In this document: positions 1 through 5,363 of the stretch, one piece after another
Numbering within the stretch: the stretch's first letter is position 1
Layout: each line of letters starts with the position of its first letter
Assembly (NCBI GenBank): GCA_005799205.1
Contig: SYHM01000147.1
Coordinates: forward strand, 1 to 6,173
DNA length: 6,173 bases
Source of the DNA: Planctomycetia bacterium
Lineage (GTDB): Bacteria; Planctomycetota; Phycisphaerae; Phycisphaerales; SM1A02
Reading direction: 5' to 3'
The notes under the pieces: model-generated
Databases searched by the model: none
Told to the model about the DNA's origin: nothing
Seen by the model: only the letters and a program-made list of their open reading frames with translations
Program-made: the position numbers and the translations under genes

Positions 1-512
1 GGCCCGTGCGCGACATCGAACGCCTCGACGATGTGAGCCTCGGTCATGCGAACATCACGGCGTGCGAGCGCGCGCAGAGCTGCATTGCGCCACAGCAGCG
101 CGTTCCAACGAATGGTCCCGAGCCCTTGCGCGTCACGCAGCGCCTGCAGCAACTGTGTAGCGCGCACAGGATCGGTCGAGAGCGCGTCGTGTGCCGACTG
201 CGCTTCGCTGGCGAGCGCACCTTCATCGATTGTGAGTTCAGCGAGCGCGAGCTCGCGCTTCAGCGCGCGCTCAAGCACGACTTCTTCAAGCACACTACCT
301 CCTGCCAACTCGACGATGCGCGGGCGGATCTCATCCCACTCGATGGATTCGCCCAAGAGAATTGCCACCGGTCGCTGCACGAGGGGTGTCGCACCGCCAC
401 CGGCTAGTTGCGGGCTTGATGCAGGCGGTCGCGACACAACCTCTTCGCCGCTCGCACATCCAATCGAGGCGTACATCCATGCGAGCGTGAAGCATGCCAG
501 TTGTTTCATCAT
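1..512 (-). CDS. Lipoprotein with SurA/PpiC-like foldase N-terminal region (partial, 3' end beyond window)
   Basis: Reading the minus strand from the ATG at 512 gives 170 codons without a stop up to the left edge. The N-terminus is MMKQLACFTLAWMYASIGC followed by AS: a short hydrophobic signal with a Cys at residue 19 in a degenerate lipobox (SIGC), so a lipid-anchored envelope protein is likely. A Pro/Gly/Ser-rich linker follows (about 25-47). From about residue 48 (VAILLGESIEW) the sequence is helical and charged, with the spacing of the SurA/PpiC N-terminal chaperone region, ending in MTEAHIVEAFDVAHG, which resembles the stretch just before a parvulin domain. The parvulin domain itself would lie outside the window, so isomerase activity is inferred, not seen. 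The start overlaps the TGA of the upstream GT-C gene (ATGATGA), with an AAGGA Shine-Dalgarno 9 bases before the first ATG; translational coupling is likely. A second in-frame ATG lies at 509. An alternative reading is a non-catalytic SurA-like chaperone. Confidence 0.72.
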   Translation of the reverse strand, partial: MMKQLACFTLAWMYASIGCASGEEVVSRPPASSPQLAGGGATPLVQRPVAILLGESIEWDEIRPRIVELAGGSVLEEVVLERALKRELALAELTIDEGALASEAQSAHDALSTDPVRATQLLQALRDAQGLGTIRWNALLWRNAALRALARRDVRMTEAHIVEAFDVAHG

Positions 513-2584
513 GGTTCTGGTTCCTTCAGTTCGAACAGCACAACCTCGCCCCCTTGCGAGAGTGGCCGCACGCGGCGCGCGAGTCTTTCGACGGCGGTAT
601 CCGAGATGCGTGGATCGAGCCACCCTGATCGATGCCAGCGCTCGAGCATCGATCCATCAATCACGATGTGCGTGAAACCTGCACGGCGCAGCTCGCCGAT
701 CGTGCGGTCTGGATCGTTGCCCGACTGCTCCAGTGCGACCGCGACCGGGTTCGAGTCCCAGACCGTTGAATAGCCCGGAATCATCGCCCACCAGAACACA
801 TTCGTCGCCCCGAGCGAGACGACGCGCGCGGTCGTTGGCAGGCGTGCGAGCGCGGCAGGCAGTCCATCGCCTCCTGCGGTCCCCGACAAAAGAGGCTCGA
901 GCCCAATGCCAGTCGCAGGCGAGTAGACGCCGTCAATGAGTGGTCCATCTGTCGCATACGCGACGAGCGGTTGCGTGCACCAGAGCGACAAAAGGCTCGC
1001 GAGAGTGGCGCATCCCAGTGCGCGCGCGCGGACGAGGTTTGCGCTCGCGAGTGACGCGATGACCGCAAGAGGCACCACAGTCGGAATCAGAAAGCGGCTC
1101 TTTGCATGCGTGAAGAGCAGCCAACATGCGGCCTGAAGCAGCACGATCGCAACGAGGCCAAGAGTGACCCTGCGACTCGATGGCCGCACGATCAACACGA
1201 CAGCGCACGCGAGAGCGAGCCACGGAAGGATCGACCAGAATGGCCTCCACGGTTCACCGACTGGGCCTTGCTGCGTGAGTCCAACCAAGAGCCATTGATC
1301 GCAGAGCGCCTCCCACCACGAACTTGCGGGGAGCGCGCCATGGGCACGTTCGAACACACTCAGTTGCTCGAGAGAAAGGGTGCCGTGTCCAAGCCACGAG
1401 ATGCCCAGCGCATCGGCCAGTGTCGCAAAGAACGGAAAGATCGGAGAGCCGGTTGAGATCGCGTTTCGCACCCACCATGGAGCGAGTAGTGCGAGAAAGA
1501 CCAGCATCGCGATCGTGAGCGGTTTCACGAGCGCCCGCGGCGGAATCGCAACAGCTCGCGTCCGCCCGATCAAACCGAACGTGCAGAGCATCGCCACGGG
1601 TGCAACAACGAAGAGTCCTGAGGTCAGTTTGGCTCCCATCGCCCCCGCGCACAGAATCGCGAGCGCGACGAATGTGCGGGTGAGGGTCGTCGTTTCGAAC
1701 GCGAGCGTGACGGTGAGCGCCGCAGCAAAGAAGAGCAGCACTGGCATCTCGCAGTACGCGAGTGATCCCGTCACGATGATCCACGGAAGGCCCAGAAAGA
1801 CGCCCCCGGCGCACCAACCTACTGCGCTGCGCACGCGTGGCAAGAACGGATCGAGTTTTTCATGCGCCCCGCACGCGCGGTCGTGAACCGTCTGGGCGAG
1901 GCGTCCGACTGCACAGGCTGCCGCGAGTGCCATGAAGCCATGCAGAATCTGCGCGTCGAGCGCAGCACTCTGCGCGTTTGTGCTGAGCGACATGAGGTGC
2001 AAGTTCGCCGCCTCTTGGAATGACGGGAACGACGAGTAGATGTTGTGGTGCAGTGTCTGAATGCGACCGAGTGCGAGCCACTCGCGTGGAAGCTCGAGGT
2101 GATACGAAAGCGCGTCGTATCCGCCAAACTCGGTTGACCAGAGCCATCCTGGTGCGCTCACGACGGCAAGCACAAGCACCCCCACCGCAGGAGCGATCGT
2201 CCATGCGAGCCATGGCCCAGCGGTACGGGCGATTCGACCGTGCGCAGGCGCGTTGCTATCAGGCTGGTACTCACGCCAGAGCAGGAACATGCCGAGCACG
2301 ACAACCGCGAGTGCCCCTGGTCGTTGGGCGATCCCAAAAAACCCGATCGAGCCGAGAAACGTGTCGACGAAGAGACTCAGGGCGACTCCAATTGCAAGCG
2401 AGATCTGCCAGCCGAGCGAACGCACCCCAAGCAATCTGCTCGCGAAGAGCCCGACTCCAAGCGCGCTCACCATCCATACTGCTGGAGCAGGAAAGTGCAT
2501 CAAAAATCGCGCCAACGCGGGCAGTGCTCGCGGCACCCCGTCGACTGTTCTCGTCGCGCCGATCGACACCACAATCAAGAACAC
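509..2584 (-). CDS. Polytopic membrane protein of GT-C (ArnT/PMT-like) glycosyltransferase type
   Basis: A hydrophobic protein of about 691 residues with roughly a dozen membrane segments and a soluble C-terminal region (about 543-691). GT-C hallmarks, numbered from the GTG at 2584: YDALSYHLELP with Asp157 in the large loop where these enzymes carry a catalytic acid; GAKLTSGL (317-324); PWWVRNAISTGSPIFPF (369-385), the PW..RN...TGNP..PF signature of the superfamily; and SRFLIPTVVPLA (496-507). The C-terminal part has GFTHIVIDGSMLERW, seen at the end of related proteins. The family moves a sugar from a polyprenyl-phosphate donor to an acceptor on the outer face of the membrane; the substrate here is unknown. 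The start is uncertain. The frame is open back to a TTG at 2755 and an ATG at 2752 inside rplT, with a GTG at 2692, but a terminator at 2622-2667 lies in that stretch. The GTG at 2584 is the first start after the terminator, yet it clips the first hydrophobic helix; the ATG at 2500 is another option. No good Shine-Dalgarno is seen at any of them. Confidence 0.75.
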   Translation of the reverse strand: MFLIVVSIGATRTVDGVPRALPALARFLMHFPAPAVWMVSALGVGLFASRLLGVRSLGWQISLAIGVALSLFVDTFLGSIGFFGIAQRPGALAVVVLGMFLLWREYQPDSNAPAHGRIARTAGPWLAWTIAPAVGVLVLAVVSAPGWLWSTEFGGYDALSYHLELPREWLALGRIQTLHHNIYSSFPSFQEAANLHLMSLSTNAQSAALDAQILHGFMALAAACAVGRLAQTVHDRACGAHEKLDPFLPRVRSAVGWCAGGVFLGLPWIIVTGSLAYCEMPVLLFFAAALTVTLAFETTTLTRTFVALAILCAGAMGAKLTSGLFVVAPVAMLCTFGLIGRTRAVAIPPRALVKPLTIAMLVFLALLAPWWVRNAISTGSPIFPFFATLADALGISWLGHGTLSLEQLSVFERAHGALPASSWWEALCDQWLLVGLTQQGPVGEPWRPFWSILPWLALACAVVLIVRPSSRRVTLGLVAIVLLQAACWLLFTHAKSRFLIPTVVPLAVIASLASANLVRARALGCATLASLLSLWCTQPLVAYATDGPLIDGVYSPATGIGLEPLLSGTAGGDGLPAALARLPTTARVVSLGATNVFWWAMIPGYSTVWDSNPVAVALEQSGNDPDRTIGELRRAGFTHIVIDGSMLERWHRSGWLDPRISDTAVERLARRVRPLSQGGEVVLFELKEPEP

Positions 2585-2621
2585 TGCGACCGCCGCGAAT
2601 CCCCCGCGCCAGTGCGCCGAC

Positions 2622-2667
2622 GAAACAAGAAACCCCCGCGCATTCGCTTGTGGCGAACGGGCGGGGG
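2622..2667 (-). terminator. Rho-independent terminator of rpmI-rplT
   Basis: The plus strand shows CCCCCGC (2633-2639) pairing with GCGGGGG (2661-2667), and TTCGC (2643-2647) pairing with GCGAA (2653-2657), around a 5-base loop. The 3-base interior is partly paired (C2641-G2659). Read on the minus strand, the stem is followed by TTTCTTGTTT, a U-rich run; on the plus strand there is no T run after the stem. It therefore acts on minus-strand transcripts and lies 33 bases past the rplT stop, as expected for the end of the ribosomal protein operon. Confidence 0.85.
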
Positions 2668-2699
2668 TGGGGGGGGCTCGTCTCACCGGATTCGTCGAC

Positions 2700-3071
2700 T
2701 TATGCCGCAGCGGCCGCGGGTCGTGCTCCTGAAACTTTTGCGGCCAGAACATCAAACGTCACGGGATCGTGAATCGCAATCTCGCTCAGCATCTTTCGGT
2801 TGAGCAAGATGCCTGCATTGCCGAGCGCGGCAATGAACTGGCTGTAGCGAATGCCGCGCATTCGGCAGGCGGCCGTGATGCGGGTGATCCAAAGGCTGCG
2901 GAAATCACGGCGTCGCAATCGGCGATGAATCCACGCGTTGCGACCAGCGCGCATCAGCGCAACCTTGGCCTGTTGCTTCAGACGACTCTTGGTTCCAAAG
3001 TAGCCGCGCGCTTCGCGCAGCAGTTTTCGACGGGCTTGCGTTCGTGCCGCGCCCTTTCGTGCTCGTGCCAT
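2700..3071 (-). CDS. rplT: 50S ribosomal protein L20
   Basis: A 123-residue basic protein, recognisable along its length as L20. It begins MARARKGAARTQARRKLLREARGYFG, followed by LKQQAKVALMRAGRNAWIHRRLRRRDFRSLWITRITAACR and RGIRYSQFIAALGNAGILLNRKMLSEIAIHDP. L20 binds 23S rRNA early in large-subunit assembly; in bacteria such as E. coli and B. subtilis it also represses its own operon by binding the mRNA. The N-terminal extension (about 1-60) is the rRNA-binding tail and the rest the globular domain. It ends in an Ala-rich PAAAAA tail, slightly longer than usual. The ATG at 3071 has a good Shine-Dalgarno (AGGAG, 8 bases upstream). It follows rpmI after a 126-base spacer, long for this operon, and is followed by a strong terminator. 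Confidence 0.98.
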   Translation of the reverse strand: MARARKGAARTQARRKLLREARGYFGTKSRLKQQAKVALMRAGRNAWIHRRLRRRDFRSLWITRITAACRMRGIRYSQFIAALGNAGILLNRKMLSEIAIHDPVTFDVLAAKVSGARPAAAAA

Positions 3072-3079
3072 GACAGTGA

Positions 3080-3084
3080 CTCCT
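3080..3084 (-). promoter_or_regulatory. Ribosome binding site of rplT
   Basis: The minus strand reads TTAGGAGTCACTGTCATG: AGGAG lies 8 bases before the ATG at 3071. This is the clearest Shine-Dalgarno in the window and fixes the rplT start. It shows that rplT has its own efficient initiation site despite the long spacer after rpmI. Confidence 0.8.
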
Positions 3085-3174
3085 AACTATGCCTTCAGTG
3101 TGCTGTCCTGAGAGGCTCGCTCGACGGGGCCGTCCACTTGAACGGACTTTCGATCCCGGCGGGCAGTGCGAATT

Positions 3175-3193
3175 CGGCTGCTTGAGGCAGCCG
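3175..3193 (-). promoter_or_regulatory. Hairpin at the start of the rpmI-rplT spacer
   Basis: CGGCTGC (3175-3181) and GCAGCCG (3187-3193) form a perfect 7-base stem with a 5-base loop, 4 bases after the rpmI stop codon on the minus strand. No T run follows in that direction, so it does not look like a terminator. Further along the same spacer, GTCC (3132-3135) can pair with GGAC (3144-3147). The structure could stabilise or process the mRNA, or form part of an L20-responsive leader; the role is inferred only. Confidence 0.45.
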
Positions 3194-3197
3194 TGAA

Positions 3198-3539
3198 CTA
3201 GTTCTTTCCTGCAGCCTTGACAACCTTCTTGACGCCTCGGTGGGTCGGCTTCTTTGCCGCGGGCTTTGTGGCAGCCTCGGTCGTGGAGGCGGATGCCGTC
3301 ACAGCGGCAAGTGCCTTGGCCTCATGCTGTTGTTCAGAGAGAAGCGATCGATTCAAGAGCTTGCCATACATCTTCATGTCGCCGCTTCGCGCGAAGCGAG
3401 CCTTGCGATAGGTCTGAACGGTCGTCCCGCGCTTGTTGCTCTTGAGGTGGCGACTGTTCGGCGAATAGAACTTCACCTTTCCACTCTTGGTGATCTTGAC
3501 GCGCTTGGCGAGACCTTTATGTGTCTTTTGTTTTGGCAT
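3198..3539 (-). CDS. rpmI: 50S ribosomal protein L35 with C-terminal extension
   Basis: The first 65 or so residues are L35: MPKQKTHKGLAKRVKITKSGKVKFY, then NSRHLKSNKRGTTVQTYRKARFARSGDMKMYGKLL. L35 is a small basic component of the large ribosomal subunit. The usual length is about 65 residues; this one has 113, with a tail (about 68-113) rich in Ala, Lys, Thr and Ser, including KPAAKKPTHRGVKKVVKAAGKN. The tail looks disordered and nucleic-acid binding in composition, like the KPAAKK tails of histone H1-type proteins. The ATG at 3539 has a GAGGG Shine-Dalgarno 8 bases upstream. It is followed by rplT in the standard order, but infC, the common first gene of this operon, is not upstream; the anti-sigma gene is. 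The operon probably has its own promoter at 3570-3598. Confidence 0.95.
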   Translation of the reverse strand: MPKQKTHKGLAKRVKITKSGKVKFYSPNSRHLKSNKRGTTVQTYRKARFARSGDMKMYGKLLNRSLLSEQQHEAKALAAVTASASTTEAATKPAAKKPTHRGVKKVVKAAGKN

Positions 3540-3547
3540 GGTTGAAA

Positions 3548-3562
3548 CCCTCGCTTCGGGGG
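3548..3562 (-). promoter_or_regulatory. Small hairpin covering the rpmI ribosome binding site
   Basis: On the minus strand, CCC-C-CG pairs with CG-A-GGG around an AAG loop: five pairs with one C-A mismatch. The 3' arm is the GAGGG Shine-Dalgarno (3548-3552), 8 bases before the rpmI ATG. It is too weak and poorly followed by T to be a convincing terminator of the anti-sigma gene. It could limit rpmI initiation, but the stem is marginal. Confidence 0.25.
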
Positions 3563-3569
3563 GTCGAGA

Positions 3570-3598
3570 AGGGTACAGCCTTCACCCCGATTTCGCAA
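3570..3598 (-). promoter_or_regulatory. Candidate sigma-70 type promoter for rpmI-rplT
   Basis: On the minus strand, TTGCGA (3593-3598) and TACCCT (3570-3575) are separated by exactly 17 bases. They match the -35 consensus at four and the -10 consensus at three positions. The expected transcription start falls near 3563, giving a leader of about 24 bases before the rpmI ATG. The site lies in the 68-base gap after the anti-sigma gene, where a separate promoter for the ribosomal genes is needed if they are not read through from the sigma operon. The -10 is GC-rich, so this is tentative. Confidence 0.4.
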
Positions 3599-3607
3599 CG
3601 GCAGGCC

Positions 3608-4537
3608 TCAATTTGCAAGAAAGATGTCGGTGGGCGACCCAGAGCACTCTTTGAGGTTGATCGTCGCTGTTCCGCTCGCGCTGCGGATCACCCAAATGTT
3701 GTCACGTACGCGCTGTGGGCCCGCAGGGAGCAGCGGGGTAATCGTCCAGAACGAACTGCCATCCGAGAAGAGCACGTTCTGACCGACCTGTTCGTGGTTG
3801 AGCGACCGAAGTTCGAGCGAAGATGGAGTCGCCCCGCGCGTCAGAATCGCCTGAACCGGATTGGCATCCGCTGCGATGGCGCTTCGACCGATACGAGTCA
3901 GCGAGGTCTGGGCAGTGTGGAGGGGCACCCGAAACGACAGATTGCGTGCGCCGTTACATCGGATGCACTTGGCATCGCAATACCCCTTCTGAGAGAGCAT
4001 CTCAAGGTGTCGGGCGTTCTCGAGAATCCCTGCATCACTCGTCGAAGTCAGCGGGAGGATCGACGCAGTCGCAGGTGCGCTGGGCATCGCGCCAGCATGA
4101 TCTGACGCATATGCCGCGATCCCGCTGCCAAGCGTGCGCAGCCCACTCGCGCACATCGCCTGCGAACTGCTCGCGCGCACCTGACTCGCGACTGGAAACG
4201 CCACTCCAGCAGCGATCAGCAACACCGCCGCCACTGCCACGATGTTGGGTATATGCAGCCTTCGTCGCAGGGACAATTGCGCGGGTACCGAGAGGCGTTC
4301 GGCCTGTTGACGCTCAGCCTGCGCGATGCGCGCGAGCGTTGCGTCGACGAGCGCATCGGATGGTTCACTCACTGGATACTCGTCGATCGCTCGAAGGTCA
4401 CTGAGCAAACCGCGTGCGCGCGCGCGCAGCGGCTCGGCAAGGCGATCGATTGCAGCGGACTCGAAGCGGCACTCCATGAGGGCGTCGAGTGCCTCAGCGT
4501 CATCGGAATCAAGCGTTGGTTCGTTATGGTCGGTCAT
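3608..4537 (-). CDS. Putative membrane anti-sigma factor with pseudopilin-like extracytoplasmic domain
   Basis: A 309-residue protein. Residues 1-95 are acidic and helical (DAEALDALMECRFESAAIDRL, then LVDATLARIAQAERQQAERL), ending in a basic patch RRRLH. One membrane segment spans about 98-119 (NIVAVAAVLLIAAGVAFPVA). It runs straight into SQVRASSSQAMCASGLRTLGSGIAAYASDHAGAMP (119-152), which resembles the stretch after the helix in planctomycete type II pseudopilins (C..NLR.LG....Y..D..G..P). Near the end, NHEQVGQNVLFSDGSSFW (247-264) resembles their H-X9-DG motif, with 10 residues between His248 and Asp259. Three cysteines are clustered (C187, C191, C194). There is no prepilin cleavage site and no HxxxCxxC zinc anti-sigma motif. 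The start overlaps the sigma gene stop by 4 bases (ATGA), with GGAG 4 bases upstream, so the two are co-translated. The anti-sigma role is inferred from this pairing and the topology; an envelope protein with another role is possible. Confidence 0.7.
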   Translation of the reverse strand: MTDHNEPTLDSDDAEALDALMECRFESAAIDRLAEPLRARARGLLSDLRAIDEYPVSEPSDALVDATLARIAQAERQQAERLSVPAQLSLRRRLHIPNIVAVAAVLLIAAGVAFPVASQVRASSSQAMCASGLRTLGSGIAAYASDHAGAMPSAPATASILPLTSTSDAGILENARHLEMLSQKGYCDAKCIRCNGARNLSFRVPLHTAQTSLTRIGRSAIAADANPVQAILTRGATPSSLELRSLNHEQVGQNVLFSDGSSFWTITPLLPAGPQRVRDNIWVIRSASGTATINLKECSGSPTDIFLAN

Positions 4538-5172
4538 ACATCTCCAAGGTTGCCCGTTGAGTCTCCTCGCGCCTTACGCCACTGCGACGAAAAGAGTGCG
4601 ACTGCAGCGTGCAATCTGCTCTTCACAGTTCCAAGTGGAATCATGAGTGCGTCTGCGATCTGTTGGTAGCTCATTTTCTCGAAGTAGCCCATCAAAATGA
4701 TTTCGCGGTGATGCACCGGGAGGCCGTCGAGCACGCCCTTCACGATCCCCTCCTGGTCAGCAACCTCACTTGCGAGTTCGGGGCGTGCCTGTGGCGACTC
4801 AACCATGTCGATCAGCATCGCGCCATCTTGGGTCTTTCCAACAGGGGTCTGCAGACTCACCGCAGGCCGACGCTTGCGTTTGCGATGAAAATCGCGTGCT
4901 TTGTTTGCGGCGATGGTGTACAGCCACGGTTTGAACGAACGCGATTGATCGAAGGTCTCGCCCGAGAGGTGAACTTGCAGAAAAGTCTCCTGAAAGACAT
5001 CGTCGGCGGCAGCGCTCGACCCCAAAAAGCGGGTCAAAAAGCCGTGCAATTCTCTGCGATAGCGCTCAACAAGTGTGGCGAATGCAGTGGGATCGCCGCG
5101 CAGGTGCGATTCGAGAAGCGACTCGTCGGAGCGGTCGAATGGCGAAGCAGTGTCCGTGCGCAAGACCTCCAT
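4534..5172 (-). CDS. ECF-type RNA polymerase sigma factor
   Basis: From the ATG at 5172 the product has 212 residues, the usual ECF size. Sigma region 2 spans about 17-100: DESLLESHLRGDPTAFATLVERYRRELHGFLTRFL, ADDVFQETFLQVH (57-68, region 2.2) and FKPWLYTIAANKARDFHRKRKRR (80-102, the -10 melting and binding part). A linker follows, then region 4 (about 140-195) with LPVHHREIILMGYFEKMSYQQIADALMIPLGTVKSRLHAA, the helix-turn-helix that reads the -35 element. The frame is open up to 5319, but the extra 49 residues match no sigma sequence and contain an unconvincing stretch; the ATG at 5172 places DESLLESHLRGD at the usual position. No clear Shine-Dalgarno precedes it. It overlaps the downstream membrane protein gene by 4 bases, the typical sigma/anti-sigma arrangement, and is divergent from hpnH. 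The target promoters are unknown; many such factors control their own operon. Confidence 0.93.
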   Translation of the reverse strand: MEVLRTDTASPFDRSDESLLESHLRGDPTAFATLVERYRRELHGFLTRFLGSSAAADDVFQETFLQVHLSGETFDQSRSFKPWLYTIAANKARDFHRKRKRRPAVSLQTPVGKTQDGAMLIDMVESPQARPELASEVADQEGIVKGVLDGLPVHHREIILMGYFEKMSYQQIADALMIPLGTVKSRLHAAVALFSSQWRKARGDSTGNLGDV

Positions 5173-5325
5173 CGCACTCAAGGTACTCGAGTCGTGCGCT
5201 CTCCTCGTGAGGGTTGAGCGCCTTGATCGCACAACGCGCGAGATGTACGCCGAGAGGGTGTCGGGAAAGCTCGCGAGAGCCATCGCTGGAGTGACCGCCA
5301 TCTTGCCACAAAGCACCATGGGGGT

Positions 5326-5334
5326 TGCTACGAT
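5326..5334 (+). promoter_or_regulatory. Candidate extended -10 promoter element for hpnH
   Basis: The plus strand has TGCTACGAT, a TGn extension plus TACGAT (four of six consensus -10 positions), 29 bases before the hpnH ATG. A TTGCCA at 5303-5308 is -35-like, but the spacing is 20 bases, too long for a normal pair. If used, transcription would start near 5341, at the inverted repeat. Tentative. Confidence 0.25.
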
Positions 5335-5339
5335 CGCCT

Positions 5340-5357
5340 TTCCGAAACAGTTCGGAA
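5340..5357. repeat. Perfect inverted repeat upstream of hpnH
   Basis: TTCCGAA (5340-5346) and TTCGGAA (5351-5357) are exact reverse complements separated by ACAG. The repeat ends 6 bases before the hpnH ATG and lies within the divergent sigma/hpnH region. It could be a dimeric repressor operator, or a hairpin in the hpnH leader next to the start codon. No T run follows, so it is not a terminator. Which role applies cannot be told from one copy. Confidence 0.55.
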
Positions 5358-5363
5358 TTTCCC

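Noticed and set aside
46..675. Plus-strand open frame of 209 codons
   Set aside because: It lies antisense to the lipoprotein gene and the end of the GT-C gene, has low-complexity Arg/Ser/Ala composition, and crosses the junction of two supported minus-strand genes.
2020..2772. Plus-strand open frame of 250 codons, with overlapping frames at 2240-2803 and 2253-2732
   Set aside because: These are Arg/Ser-rich shadows of the GT-C gene and rplT on the opposite strand; they show no recognisable domain and run through the terminator.
3548..3562. Terminator for the sigma/anti-sigma operon
   Set aside because: The hairpin has only five pairs with a mismatch and is followed by TTTC only; it was listed as a possible structure over the rpmI ribosome binding site instead.
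3521..4105. Plus-strand open frame of 194 codons
   Set aside because: It is antisense to the anti-sigma gene and the rpmI leader, with no family resemblance; the high-GC composition explains the open frame.
4609..5217. Plus-strand open frame of 202 codons
   Set aside because: It is antisense to the sigma factor gene, whose sigma regions 2 and 4 are unmistakable.
5173..5319. N-terminal extension of the sigma factor to a start at 5319
   Set aside because: The extra 49 residues do not resemble any sigma region, and the product from 5172 already has the normal ECF length and N-terminal spacing.
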